Shown: positions 11,014 to 23,872 of the stretch, in pieces | How positions within the stretch are numbered: the stretch's first letter is position 1 | Layout: each line of letters starts with the position of its first letter | From: Neopestalotiopsis rosae | Taxonomy: Eukaryota > Ascomycota > Sordariomycetes > Amphisphaeriales > Sporocadaceae | NCBI GenBank assembly: GCA_023078685.1 | Contig: JALGAS010000002.1 | Location: 7,068,001 to 7,132,000 of the forward strand | Direction: 5' to 3' | DNA: 64,000 nt | The notes under the pieces: generated by a model | The model's input: the letters and a program-made list of their open reading frames with translations, nothing else | What the model was told of the DNA's origin: nothing | Databases searched by the model: none | Program-made: the position numbers and the translations under genes

Positions 11014-12052
11014 TGAGAAGTGCTTATATGACTTGGTTGGAAGACTTTTGATTTAATATTGTAGAAGAAGTAAAATTTTGTTTATGTCTCCACCGTATGT
11101 ATAATTAAATGTCATTCATGACTCTGGCTCAACAATAATAAGGGAGACGTATGGGAGCTCGTAGGGCCACGACGGTCGGCGACGAGGACGACAAAGATCC
11201 ACTCGGCGGGAAATGAGACCGGACAAGGACCGCGCAATGCAATACCAGATCAATTTGGGAAGAGTAGAGTCGTAAATCATGTCGGATATCTGCGCAGTGC
11301 CAATTACGAGGGCTGGCCTCAAATAGTAGATGAAAGAGAATGCAAGGAGTGGTTTTCTCTAAACCCACGTTACTCCGTCTAATTCCTCCGAGAGCATGAC
11401 CAAACACATATTGGCGGCCAAGAGTCTTATTCTTGATTCTAGTTTCCGTCTAGTACATGTCCACGAATAGTGGCTTGCCAAGGCCTGGGCTAGCTAATCC
11501 CGAGACTACAAGCCCATTGCAGGCAAAAATATTCATTGTGCCGGCTCGTCAGCTCGTATCGTTCAGCATTGGATATAGCACCTGATATTCGGAGCGGCAG
11601 TGACACGGCACAGTCCTAGAGTGCATGCACAACTTGCAAGACAAGCAAAAGTCAAGATATCATGATTGATTCAATAAGATTTTCAATAGACAGATGATAC
11701 ATATAGTATAGTATGCTCACATCCTGAGCCTGTAACCTCTTAACCAGTGTGGTCTTGCTCTTGTACACGATGGACATTCCTACGTAGCTAAGACAGCGAC
11801 TCGGTGACAATGAACTCGATCAAATGCCCGTGACCGCTAGCCTGTGCCCGCGTGGATATGATGCGCCACAGCGTAAGAATGCACCTATCCTAGCCACTCG
11901 AACTGTTGGGTTACAGGTTCTGCCTCGGACGATAATCTGTGCGCCACGTCATGCTCGTTGCGGCGCGGCGCTGCTTCTGTCTTCTCGCTTCTCCATAATT
12001 GTAGACATTATGTATTCATCTCATGGCTTGCTTCGATGTGCCATTCAAATGA
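11014..12052. other. Intergenic between tRNA-Asp and the formin 3' end
   Basis: Only short overlapping open frames without motifs. The right end is the 3' UTR of the formin. Nothing else seen. Confidence 0.5.
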
Positions 12053-15000
12053 TCAGTCATCCGCGTCCGTCACAGCAACTGTGGGCACTGGTGGTACTTC
12101 TTCGGTGACGGTTGGGCTTTTCGGTGCCTCCCCATCGACGGGCGCATCTCCGGCGCTTGCAGTACTTCCACTCTTCAATCTCCTCCGCCTTGCCCGCCTT
12201 TCTTCAGCCGCATTACGACGCATGTTGCTGCTGTTCTCTCCACCATCTTCTGCTCCGTCTGCGCCGCTACGCATATCGCGAAGCAGCATCTCTGCTCGAG
12301 AACTCAGACTATCTTCAGCTGCTTCAGCTACACTGGCTTCGGCAGCGTCTGGGGACAAAAGTCCAGGACTCATAGGTCCTTCGTTCGTATCAGCGGCACT
12401 AGTGCCGTCCGATCGCAATCCTGCAGCCTCGACATCTGGAATGTCGTTGACGTCTGGTATCTTCTGCCCACTGGCAACACGGACCTGGTGTCGGTCCTTG
12501 AGACGCGCCCTCCGCCTGCGGTCGCGCTGATCTCTTGCCTGGGGAGCGGCAGCGCGCAGCTTCTCGAGCAAGCTGTCCATGGCGCCGGCGCTTGCTGGGC
12601 TTACAGGGGCGCCGCCAACCTCGGCATTCACCGCGTTGATCTTGAGCTGAGCGGCGTGCTTGCGTTTCATGCTGGCTTCATTCCTGCGTCTCGTCTCCTC
12701 CATGGTGACGTTCTTGTCACGAGACTTCTTCCACTCATTAAGGAAAAGAGCCAATTTGGCAAAGAAGTCGCGACGAGCGCCCTCATCGGCAGGATCTTCG
12801 CCATAGAATACCATGATATCATTGTAGGTCTTGATCATCTCTTCGAGATAGAGACTCATCTGCTCAGCCTTGCGTCGCGCATCCTTCATGCAGCGCTGAA
12901 CAATTTGGCTGACGCGGTCTTGCGGGTGGAACTTCTTAGGGTCGGACAAGTTGCCACTGTCAAGCGACATTTGTACATTCTTGATGTTGTCAATGTACTT
13001 CTTCGCGTCCGATTGAAGTTGTTCAACGTTAATCTTCTGCACCGTGATGACAGATGAGATGTCAACGGTGAAGCCCTCCCACTCAGGATACTGGTTGCGA
13101 ACAATACGCTCGACCATGTCTGCAAGTGTAGATTCGTTCTTGTCGTCTTTGACCATGCCGAGGCGTGCGAGCGAGCTGAGCTTGAAACCACGTGCCTGCT
13201 TGTTTGCGTCGTTCATATAGTTACCGATATCCAGGATAAGGCCCAGAACGTTCATCAGCGACACAGAGTCTCGCAGAGACTCGGACACGTCGACAACTTG
13301 TCGGATCTTCTCGTTGATTTCGTCATAGTCGGACTCGAAGCTCTTGGTCAGAGCGAGAGCACGCATCCTACTCTTCCAGTAGTAATGCAATTCAAAGGCT
13401 GTGTGAAGGTAAATCTGATCCTCCCTAGTAAGTTCGTTTGGATCTTGTTCCCGGTCTTCTTTGCTGGCGTTTGGTCCCGTCCAGTCTTTGCTGTAGGGTG
13501 CCATTTGCCTCGAAGTACTGTCGGGGATAATGCATAAATCATCTTTCTGCAAGAAGTCCATGACCACAATATTGTCAAGCACATCCTTGTCGCAGTGAAT
13601 AATCATTTGCACGATCTTTTCGACAGAATATTGCGAAAATTTGGAAAGAGCAATAGCTAATTTATGTCAGTCTCGGATAAGTATTAAGAGTCTTGGAATA
13701 AGCTTACCATATGCTTTCCGCAGATCTCCGGATATGATCTGCTTCTTGTCGTCTTTCTTGGAGCCTCCCGTGCCACCAAGCTTCTTGATCTCCTTGGCCA
13801 TGAAAAGTTTCTCAACTTCATCGAGAATACCCTTCTTGCTAAGTTCGATGTACTTCTCCTCTCTCTCTTCCGCGGTGGGTGCATGTGCAGCCCAGTGACT
13901 GGCCTCGGGAGCGTCGACCTTCTCCCAATGGATGTTCTTGAGCTTCTTCTTGGGCCGCACAATGGGCAGGCCAATCGACGGCGCTGCAGGGATATTACTT
14001 TGCGCAGACAAGAAATGACCAGACATGGCGCCAGGCATTGGGGGAGGAGGTGGTGGTGGCCCTCCAGGGACACCACCCGGCATAGGCGGCGGCGGAGGTG
14101 GCGGCGGAGGTCCACCAGACCCAGGTAGCGGCGGCGGCGGAGGAGGAGGAGGAGGGCCACCAGACAGTGAGCCGGGCAGGGGAGGAGGCGGCGGCGGAGG
14201 TGGAGGACCGCCGGTGAGCTGACCAGGCAAGGGCGGAGGAGGCGGTGGCGGCGGTGGCGCACCTGGTAGTGCGCCGGGCATTGGAGGCGCCGGAGGAGGT
14301 GCTCCTGCGAGTGTACCGGGCATTGGAGGAGGTGGAGGCGGTGGAGCGGCACCGGCTCCGGTGGCCTGAGCCTTGGGAGCGTCTGGATCGCTTGGGGTAA
14401 TGGGAGATTGCGATTCCATGCTGGGATGAGAGGGAGCCGTAGTAACATCGTCGCCATCTTCAGAGTCGCTAACATCATATTTCTTGCCCTTTGCTTGGAT
14501 TTCAGACATGAGATTGCTGGCCTGTCTCGGGTCCATGACTGGTCTCTTGAACTCGACCAGTCTCGGCTTCTCATAGACAATGCCTTCGTCGTCATCCTCG
14601 CTTTCAGGAATCGTATCGGTCCGGTCTTGCACTGGCTTCCTTGGTATCCTGGTTTGCCTGTTGACTGCACCAAGCACACCGCCCAGCATACTGTTGTGGA
14701 AGTTTTCAGGTGGCATCCCTGCGCCTTCTGGTGCAGTGAAGCCATCCATTTCTTCACGCAGAGCGCGCAGACGGTCTGATGGGCCAACAGTGTCACCCCA
14801 AACTCTACCTTCGAGCTTGTACTGTGTCTTTTGTCTCTCAATCTGCATCTGTAGCCGTTCCATGAGACGTTGTCGGTCCAGAATGCCTTGCATCCGGACC
14901 GGATCCTCAGTCGGTGCTCCTGACTTGGCGTCATTGCCGCCCTTAGCAGCTTGGGACGCGGCAACATCTTGGGCATCCCGAAGCATGAGATACAGTTCTC

Positions 15001-17404
15001 TGGTCTCGAGCTCGTAGCGCTGAGCTTCCTTTGCACGGATCGTCTGCATGTTCTCGAGCTCAGCCTTGAGACCATCTGCTTGCCGCCTTTGTGCCTCGAT
15101 GAATCGAGCCTGTTCATCGAGTTGTTTCTGCATCTGAGCGACCAGACCGTCGGCACCTAGTTCTAATTTGGCTCTCATGTCATCTCGCTCAGCCATGGCG
15201 GCGTCGGCGATTTGTCGACTTTCAAGAGCCTCATCTTGAGCTTGCCGTGCCTCCGAATCAGTATGTAACTTGTCCAGCAGACTCTGCACGGTGAAGTTCA
15301 AGCTCTGTTTGAGATCCATGTTGGGAAGCCTCCTGTCCATGGCTACATAGCTGAGCATGGAGTCCACCAGCTGGAACATACGTAACCTCTCTTCGCCTTC
15401 ATTTTCTCGGATGAGTAGCAAATGCTGCAAAGCTGAAATGAAGTAGTCCTGGGTTTTTGTGCCAAGAAGTCGTTGCTGAATAGCATCGACAATTTGAACG
15501 GGATCATTAAGATCCTTGACATCACCCTCAACATTATCCTTCATACTACTGCCCTCCCGTTCGAGCATGTCCTCGTAATCGATAGCTTCATTGGTACGAT
15601 ACCGCTCCACCTGCTTGTCGATCAAGTCATACTGGAAGGCCTCCATCTTGGTGAGGACTCTCTTGATTCCACAAGCACCAAATTGCGCCCGGAGGTGCAT
15701 CCTCAGCGTGAGGTCCCTTTCCGGGGCATCGACGATCATATTGATGAGGATGAGGGTCGCAACGGCGTATTCCATGAGCAGGTTCTCCATACCGATTCCA
15801 CCACTGCGGACCTCTTCGCTGGCGCCGACCAGACTTCCCATCTTGCCTCGACCATCTACAGTGACCTCGACAAGACGCATCCAGGCGTCGAATCGTCCAT
15901 TCTCATTCTGTTGGACCTTGACGGCGTCCATCGCCTGAATGACCTTCATATGGCCATCGCCGTCTTCCCAGTGACACAGGAATGTGAGGACATCGCTGAC
16001 CAGTTTTCTTGTAGTCAAGCGAGGCGATATAAGTGACGTTGCCAGAGACACGATGACCTGCTGATGGGCGAGCGCATCATCGGCACCGTACTTGTTGTTG
16101 AGCAATGCCTTGAGACACTTGACTATATCGTATTCCTTGTCGAGGTTCTTCTCGCTCGTTTTGTGGTCGGACGGCGCAGCAGGTCCTACAGCGGTCTTGC
16201 GGTTGATTTTCAGGAGAAGGGTTGTGAGTGCTATCTGACCTTGACACTCAATGAATCGTTTCACCCAGCCAATCTGTTGGGTTCGCAGGTTGACCTCTAG
16301 ACTACCAAGGCCTTTTGTGTCGAGACTGTTATCCATCACTTTGCGAACATACCACTCGGGTGAGCCTTCCTCATCGGAGGAGGAGATAGGTGTAACGTCG
16401 GCAGCCGAATATTGGTTATTCACCTTTGCTACTTGTCTCCGTTTCTGTTCTCCCTGCATCTCGGTCAAGCGGTCTTGATAGATGAGCGTCCATTTCTTGG
16501 CAGTTGGATATGCAACCATTTGACGTTTTGCTTGCTCGGGCAAGTTGTGCCATCCTCGCTTCTGCATCAATTCGTAGAATATTTGTTCAGTCACTCGATC
16601 GTCAGCGGGTCTGACCAGTCGGTCTTCGCCGGATCCGGTAGGATTCGATACACGATCTGGCGAGTACGCGGGGCCTGGAAGTTTAGTCAACCGATGCGAG
16701 TCTCTCGCTGACAGATTCGAGTTGAATGAGCTCTGAGATGTCGCGCTCGGTAAGGCTGGTAGTCTCGATGAGCGTGGGGTTGTCGCAGAATCTGGGGGTC
16801 CTCCATTACCTGAAAATACGCTGGATTGATCGCTTTCTCTATGAAGTCGGCTAGCAGACCAGTTGGAGTAGGCCAGCGAGTCGGACCTCTCGTTAAATTG
16901 ACCGGGTTGCGTGCCCACGCCACTGATCGTGCTGCCTCGGGGCGTTTGTCCATTGGATGGTCCCCATTGTTGAAATTGGGTATTGCGCTGTCCAGTCGAT
17001 GCCATTGTCACATTTCCGGTGCCTGGCGGTGGTCGTGGTCCGGAGAGATGCGAGCCAGCAGACATGTGTGCATATCCATGGGCATCTGCTGTAAGATATT
17101 GCTGATAATCACCAGTAGCTCTGTTCATTTGGTGTGACATGGGGTCTCGTCGGAGGGGCGTCTGATCAGGACGAGGGAGATAGTCGACAGCTACTGGGTT
17201 GCGTCCGTCCCGGTTGGTGGCATCGTACGGTAAGCCACCGGCGAACTCTGACGAGGATGAGCTCGGACGATCGACCGAGATGATAGACGACTCCCTGCCA
17301 TGGCGGGATCGAGGTATAGAATGAACGGATACAGAGTCATTGTCGTCGCGCCGATCGCTCGAGTTGCTCTTATGCTTGCTTCGCGAGAAGAATCCGGAAG
17401 CCAT
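12053..17404 (-). CDS. sepA: Formin of the SepA/Bni1 type
   Basis: Actin nucleator and elongator that builds unbranched actin cables at hyphal tips and septa. Two exons (13708-17404 and 12053-13656) joined by a 51-bp intron encode about 1,766 aa, close to filamentous-fungal SepA. A disordered Ser/Arg/Pro-rich N-terminus (1-260) is followed by a Rho-GTPase-binding/FH3 region from about residue 270 (VTEQIFYELMQKRGWHNLP), a Glu/Gln-rich coiled coil (about 735-860), an FH1 domain (about 1018-1125) and an FH2 domain (about 1130-1540). FH1 has six proline runs separated by short Gly-rich linkers, expected to bind profilin-actin. A textbook diaphanous autoregulatory domain lies near 1591-1617 (MDSLLEKLR followed by RDRRRRARL), so autoinhibition released by Rho or Cdc42 is expected. 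The C-terminal 150 residues are acidic and low-complexity. The symbol follows the Aspergillus orthologue name and rests on architecture. Confidence 0.95.
14030..14350 (-). repeat. FH1 polyproline-coding repeats inside the formin
   Basis: Six tandem but imperfect units coding for runs of 6-9 prolines followed by MPG or LPG and a Gly-rich spacer. On the plus strand they read as GGAGGC/GGCGGA triplets. Such tracts vary in length between strains and can cause assembly errors. Confidence 0.85.
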
Positions 17405-20344
17405 GATGGCGGGAGAAAAAAAAGGTTTATGTCAGGCGTCGAGATACGCCGACACTTCAGTGGTGGCCTCCCCAGACGTTGAGTATGTGGTCTCGGCAAA
17501 CGGGGGCGACTTTGGTAAGAAAAGGTCGAGGTCGACGAGAAGCCGTCGTGGTGAGGACGGAGAGTCGTCGCGTGGGCGGCAAGCAGTGCTGTAGTAGTTT
17601 CGGGGATTCGGTTTGGTGGCTGCAGGTTGGAATTGAGCTAGCGAGAGCGGCGAGAGAATGTTCAATACGGTAGCTGCCGCAAAGGGGGTCCAACCCAAGC
17701 CCAGCAGCACTGGACTCCAGCGCGGTGGATATTGGAAATCGAGATGCTGCACACGCTATCTGGGCAGCCTAGATGCAGCGCCTCGTCCTACTCTTTAGTT
17801 GAAGCTTCTTCAATCCAATGGGTCAGGCTTCACCAGGCTTTGGGGCTAATCGCATCGTGTAAGTATGTGTAGTTTGTTCGGGTGCGGCGAGTTAGATCGA
17901 GGTCGAAAGTGTGCCGTATCTTCTGGCGAGCCGTGCATCAGCCGTGTATGGGAGACCTGCATGAAGCGAAATCCGTTGAGCATGGGGGGTTCTTGTTCTT
18001 TTTGGAATGGCTTGTCTGGGGGGATTCATGGATGGTTTTCCCGCGAGGTGCGGCGCATTTACACTATGGAGACACTCGTCGCAGAAACACGCGAACCTTG
18101 AATAGGACTGACACGTCCGTCTTGGTGGTGCGTTTTCTGGCTTTTACCAATGGATAGAAGATGTAATGCACTTATGGCTCCAGACGAGGCGCGTGACGGA
18201 CAATGAGCAAAGGAAAGGGGACGCTTGGACAGGCCACACGTACATAGAACTCATAATATTCCGAATACAGGTACACAGGCCGAGCTCTCTTTCAGTAGTA
18301 GAAGCGTTGGCGCCGGAAGGAGAAAAGAGTGCTGCCCAGGTGCTGCTGGTGTGGTTGCTCAGCGTACACAGTACAGTATGTTGTTCAATGTTGGATGCAG
18401 CGGAAACTGCAGGAACGGAGGCAATCGCCCCTCCCAGTTGAGCAGAAGATGGGTTATACTGCTAAGCAGTGTGGGTACCGACTTGAAGTTGCTATGTTCG
18501 AGACCTGTTTAATAACAAAGCCAGGTTTTTAGGGAGCGATTTTGAATGCAACGCAAAACGTAACAAACAACAAGGCAGGAGCCGCTTGCTCTCTCGCAAG
18601 ATGAATTACTATTATTCCCGAGAAGTTAATGAATGATAGGAAATTCAAGTCAGAAAACAAACCACGAACCCTTCCCAAGATGATTGCTGCAGTCAGATGC
18701 CCGACACAAGCGCTACAAATTCAAGCCCAAAGCGGATTGAGCTCAGGGGTTCCACCGACGTTTTGGGAGCCCTGACTGGCTGTTGGAGGAGCCTAATGCA
18801 ATCGCCTATGTTTAGACAGTTCGCCGAATCCACCATCAGGCCCAGCCATTGGCTGACCTTCTTCGACTACCCTGACTTCAATGTCAATAGTATTTGAATG
18901 TTTGGTCCAATATAAATTGCCGAGGACACATTCTACTTCACTTGTTTAATTTCTTCGATGTTGGCAAGTGACTTTGGACAAATCTTTACGGAAGCGTGGC
19001 AAGATTGGTATGATTTTTTCTTTCTCCAACTGTTCTTTGTTCGGGTTCCCTTGCATTGATTGAACTTCAAGTCATAAGGGCAAGGTACCAACCTTGGATG
19101 AGGAACATGTCCATTTCTGCCGAGATAGAGACTTGGCAGAACATCGGTTGAAACTCCATCAGGAAACCCCTGGATGCACATTTGACACATTTGAAGAAAC
19201 GTGCCCGGACTGGCCATGATCATGTATACTGTCATTTGGCTCATGCGTCGTGTAGTTCTATCGAAAGCAACAAGTTATAATGGCTAGCTCGATAGTGCAA
19301 GTCAACAATGACATGATGTCTGTTCGTCGACTTGTTCTTCAGCCTGACAGCGCCTCTCCCCGGCTAGAGTGGGCCGTACCTAATGTAGGGGCAGAACGCT
19401 CGATGGTCTGAGCAGAAGCCGGGGAAGCTGGGCAGTCTAGTGGACCGCCGTCATCCATAGTCGTAGCCGGTACGATCATCTTCATAGACGATCGATGATG
19501 TTTTCTGGATCGTGAAAAGAAGTTTGTCTATGGTCAATGCTCCTGTACGTTGAATACTGCGCGCTTGGGTCATTCAAGCTGTGGTTCACTCCTGTGCAGT
19601 CACTTTTATTATATGTGCAAGGTGCTACTAGCTTACCCACCTAGTTCATAGAAGACATTGGCTTCGCTTTCAGATGACCAACAACACTGTCTGCTCCACA
19701 ATCTGCCCGTGCCGAACCCCTTTTCATTATTTTCGTATTCTCCATCGACCTCTCTTAGCCATTTCGCTAGGAGAATTGATACCCAGGAACCGTTGGCTGT
19801 TGATGCGCACGCGTTCGCCATGGCCCAATTATTCTGACCTGCATATGGAGTCCGGAGTATTGCCAATCCTACAACTGCGGATGCGGGCGGCGCCGCCTGG
19901 AGGGCCTAAACAGCGCCAATGACGCGGCGCTAGCAGTACAGTCAGGAGCTGCACCAGCTAAGCAGAGACATACAATCTGGAAACATTTCTTCCACTTGGT
20001 AATCTGGCTGCCATCACCTCCAGGCTGGAGACTGCGCAACCCTTGTGCCCGACTGTCTTGGTTTCTACAGTCGGCCTTGTTCAGACAGCGACAACTTCTG
20101 CGCCCGGCTGTACCGCCCATTCGACACTTCGGAAATTGCAGCGACTCGGGATTCCCCATTTGCGCAACCAAGCAAAGTCCGATTTGTGGCTTCTGCTTGA
20201 CTTACGTGTACGCACGCTTACCTGGCAGTCAGCCATAATCGTAATACCTTGCGGGCTGCCGCCATTGCGAGAACTTATAATATTACATCCCGAGCTCGAA
20301 AAGTATCAGTATCGGATCATTCCTAGATGACGGTTTAGGTCAAC
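17405..20344. other. Long intergenic region upstream of the formin
   Basis: About 2.9 kb without a gene I can support. The portion next to 17404 is probably the long 5' leader and promoter of the formin. Open frames of 60-103 codons occur on both strands (the longest, at 18933-19244 minus, is Cys-rich but has no motif or signal peptide). Confidence 0.5.
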
Positions 20345-20924
20345 ATGGGGTCTACACTATCTGCTGTCAAGGTTCGTCAAACCATAGCCAAGATCAGGCT
20401 GCTGTGCTGAGAGCACCACCATGAATTTGCTAACTTATCGTTCACCTAGACCCTGATAGTTCCAGCCGTTATCTCGCTAATCCTGTTCATTACCTGCTCC
20501 TACATTCTCGTTCCGCTCTGGCGACAATACCAACAGCGTTACAGTCAATATTTACCATTAGAGTCCATATCGAACCATACATCGTCATTTCGGGTCAGGG
20601 TGCAGAATGCCATTGCGAATAGGCTGATGCCGGCACGGTGGAGGATAGGCATACGTGAACGCCTCGTCGCAGCAGAAGGCTCTGATGCCGGCTTTGATTC
20701 TGACGATGGCGAGGAGCTGGAAGACGTGGAAGAAGACCGGAGACATGCGCTCAGTCTGGATACAAGGGGTCGCCTGGATCACACGGACAGTAACAGGAGG
20801 CTGAGCAGAGAGTAAGTTTTGGGTCACGCAGTAAATGACATTATGCTGATATCAAGGAAGTTTGGAAGAAGGTTTTATGGACGACAGCGACGATGAGGCT
20901 GAGAACCGGCGTAGAAATCGATAG
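20345..20924 (+). CDS. Small single-pass membrane protein, acidic tail, unknown function
   Basis: Three exons (20345-20371, 20450-20811, 20861-20924) give about 150 aa. The first exon encodes only nine residues. The 78-bp intron after it has a perfect branch site (TGCTAAC). The protein has a short N-terminus, one transmembrane helix at about residues 10-33 (TLIVPAVISLILFITCSYILV), a basic juxtamembrane stretch, and a long acidic tail with DDGEELEDVEED and DDSDDEAEN blocks, ending in basic Arg residues. The last acceptor was chosen at 20860 because it keeps the acidic frame and ends in a sensible stop; an acceptor five bases upstream gives a short basic tail instead. I do not recognise the family. 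The topology suggests a small organelle or ER membrane protein (inference). Confidence 0.7.
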
Positions 20925-22849
20925 ACAAGGTTGTGTGAACTCGAATTGACGGCAAAGCAGTGATGCCGCATTTTCTCGTTATGATCTCTAGTTGCGTCCC
21001 GGAGAGAGTGATCGACCGTACGGATGCTGCGGATTCAGTGCCAGCTGGTACTGTATCGATGTTGCAAGCTATCAGGTCACAGTCGAGTACTTTTGTCTCG
21101 AGCAGTTGCAATCGTAGCCACACCGGATATGCGTTGACGGATTCGTCCGGCAGAGTTTTGAGGCTATCCGAGAGCGCGATGGGCATTCTTCAAGCGACTG
21201 ACCGCACTGTTGGCATCACCTATATGTTGAGGGCGGCATCAAATGTCGGGAACATGCGCAGTAAGGGCAACGCTGCCAGTCGCTGACTTGCTGTGGTTAT
21301 TCTTCATCCTATCCGAGACGTACTTGATCAAGTTCCTTGGTAATTGCATTCGACCGGTAGATTTTGAATATTCAAGCAACATCGGAGTTGCACCTGGTCA
21401 TAATAAAACCGTGCTACAATGTATTGACTCGGAATTGCGCAGAACCCGGAGTCAAAGCTTGCCCACAGTGATGGATCCTTGGCATGAGTAGCTCTGGGCG
21501 TCGTACAACGAATAGCACATGTAGGTCTTTGGAATTATGACACTTTCTGCGTTTACATATAGGGCGCTCACGGGCTACCTAGGTAACCTAGGCGATCTAA
21601 GCATATGGAGCCGATTGACTGGCCATGATTATCCTACAACCAAGTCTTTCGTCAGTACCGACAAGGTTCTTGATAGTGTATGTGTTCTCGTGCCCTCTTG
21701 CAGAACCACTGGACTAGTTCACATGATGCAACAAAGATAAGGTGTCCTGCAATGCAAGGATGTGCTGATGTGCTGATGGCTGATGGCGTTGGCGGCGTCA
21801 GCATTCTAGCCCAGCGAGTTACGTGGGCATTTCTGTTACCCCATTTTGTCCATCCCCATCACGCCGAACATCAAATGTCAGCTCTGCTAGAAAAGGCCGG
21901 CGTCGACGCCCAAAGAGTCAAAAATGTCTCTGGAATGGGCTGTCTGTGTGTCGGCTTAACAAGTTTCCCACACGATCACGGCCAATCGTGTCAGTCCGAG
22001 ACATGAATAGCTCCAGACCTTGTCGCCCCTTTCAGGAACAGACTCTTGTCCGTCGTTGTTACCCAACAGTCGAGCCTTTCGATTCCGCCGACGAGGCTGC
22101 ATCTGGCTAGGGTGTTCATTCCTGAATGTGATTTTCTCTGTAGCCCAGCGTGACCTGGCGACGAGAGGAGCGCAAGGAAAAAGCCGAATGTCCTGCCCCG
22201 CGAACCAATAGCTGGGCTGCTTGATTCATGAGCAACATCTCCCCAGCCTAAGGTTGTCACCTGCATCGTGAGGGGGCCCGATTCCCTTCTTCGAATCACC
22301 TTGCAAACCAACCCGCAAGCTACATTGCTGATGAGCTCATTCTCTCCCCAAATCCCAACCGCGCGGGTTCCTGACAGCAAACTTCTTCTTTTCTTTTTTC
22401 TTCTTCTCCCTCCTTCGCTTTTGTCCTCTGAATCAAAGCGACAATTCAGCAAACACGGGGTTATTTCTGGCATCCTCCCGTGACTCGACAAACATCTGGA
22501 TCATCGGGACAACCCGCTTTCCCTTCCCTTCCTAGGCAAACTGGGCAGCCCGTGGAGCTCTATACCAACCTACCTACCCTGTAACCCACCTAAGGCCAGG
22601 TGCTACCCCTCCATCTCTTGGTCGGTCTGGAGAGTCACCACTACACCACCGGAAACGACTAGGCTCCATCACGAGGGGCCACCCCCGGCTCGTCCTGTTC
22701 ACGGCCCTCGTTGTCACAGGCCTAGAGATCCTCCAATACATTTGTACAAGCTCCTGAAGTCAGTGTACTTCACTACTGGTAATTCCAGACCATAGGCGCA
22801 AGGGAAGAAAACGGATGCGAACAAGCAGCAGCGGTTGCTGCGCCAGTTG
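20925..22849. other. Intergenic, promoter and leader of the RING protein
   Basis: No supported gene. The stretch 22380-22620 is strongly pyrimidine-rich (TTCTTTTTTCTTC; CCTCCTTCGC), as in fungal promoters and 5' leaders, and probably belongs to the RING gene downstream. A small GATGTGCTGATGTGCTGATGG repeat lies near 21761. Confidence 0.5.
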
Positions 22850-23872
22850 ATGCCGGCGCTTCCCATTCGTATCTTTTTGTGGCCGCTCCAGCTCGTTCTC
22901 GTCATCAACAGTTTCGTCGCAACATTGCTCTTCCTGTTGCATTTGCGTGGGATTCGAAAGACTGCGACCATGCGAGTTCGTAAACTGGTCACCCTGCCTG
23001 TACGGCTTCCTCTCAAGCTTGTCGACAAGCTTGCGCCCACTCTAAAGCGATGGCGTCTCGATCGAGCCTCATCTAGTGGTAGCCCGGAAGAAGGTACAGC
23101 TGAAAACATGTCGGAAAAGGCTCCCCGTACATTACCAGTGGACTTACACCAACTAGAAGAATGTCCCATTTGCCATGATCCGGTCGGCGCACCCAACCCT
23201 GAAGGCACGATTGAGTCTTGGAACCATCTCAACTGCGGCCACAAGTTCGGCGACGTATGCCTCCAAACCTGGCTCCAGGACTCTCTGGATCGCGAAGATC
23301 CCACTAATCCGGATCCAACATGTCCCATCTGCCGCAGTGTCGCCAAGCATCCAGACTGTGGACATCCGGTTTGTAAACCCCCGACCATCGACATGGCATG
23401 GCATGCATGGCAGCAGTATCAACAGGCGCTGCAGTTGGCAGCTGCTTTGGGCGGTGGAAATCCGAGCCCAGGACCCAGGCGCAATCGGCTTCAGCGACGG
23501 GAAGGTCACCCTAATAGGCCATCATATACACCGCCGCGCCGGATGGCCGACGCAGTCGGCGAATGCTCGATGTGCGCCGAGATTTCGAAGAAGAGAGAGC
23601 AGGAGAAGCGAATCCTGAGTACAATAGAAACGGGGTATGCGCGCCAGGATCGCGAAGACATTGAGGTGGCCGCCGTAATATCAAGAAAGAGCGGGCTACT
23701 CAATCTGAGGCGAAACATACGAAGAGCGAACGGTGAGCCATCAAGCTCGCGCCAGGATAGGCAACATCGGGGACGCAGCATGGTCTGCAACACATCAGCT
23801 CCACGGATTCCCACTCCTGCGCCAGTCGGCGAGATGACATTGGGTAGTCGGCGGATAAGTTCTGTCTTCTAA
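22850..23872 (+). CDS. Membrane-anchored RING-finger protein, probable E3 ubiquitin ligase
   Basis: Single-exon gene of about 340 aa starting at the ATG at 22850; the frame is open a few codons further upstream but without an ATG. Residues 5-35 form one hydrophobic helix, followed by a basic stretch. The RING lies near residues 105-161: C105-x2-C108, then C129-G-H131, C137, and finally C158-P-I-C161. The fifth zinc ligand, usually His in CGHxFHxxC, is Gly134 here (CGHKFGDVC), a variant that I recall in ascomycete RING proteins. A second Cys pair (CSMCAEISKK) lies near residue 245. The C-terminal half is basic and low-complexity. A role in membrane-associated protein turnover is inferred; substrate unknown. 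Confidence 0.82.
   Translation: MPALPIRIFLWPLQLVLVINSFVATLLFLLHLRGIRKTATMRVRKLVTLPVRLPLKLVDKLAPTLKRWRLDRASSSGSPEEGTAENMSEKAPRTLPVDLHQLEECPICHDPVGAPNPEGTIESWNHLNCGHKFGDVCLQTWLQDSLDREDPTNPDPTCPICRSVAKHPDCGHPVCKPPTIDMAWHAWQQYQQALQLAAALGGGNPSPGPRRNRLQRREGHPNRPSYTPPRRMADAVGECSMCAEISKKREQEKRILSTIETGYARQDREDIEVAAVISRKSGLLNLRRNIRRANGEPSSSRQDRQHRGRSMVCNTSAPRIPTPAPVGEMTLGSRRISSVF

Noticed and set aside
13684..15156. 490-codon minus-strand frame overlapping the formin
   Set aside because: Same strand but shifted frame; low-complexity Arg/Leu-rich translation of the FH1 repeats, no FH2 features.
18933..19244. 103-codon minus-strand Cys-containing frame
   Set aside because: No signal peptide, motif or splice support; AT-rich codon use unlike neighbouring genes.
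22714..23394. 226-codon minus-strand frame
   Set aside because: Antisense to the RING gene, whose cysteine pattern is on the plus strand.
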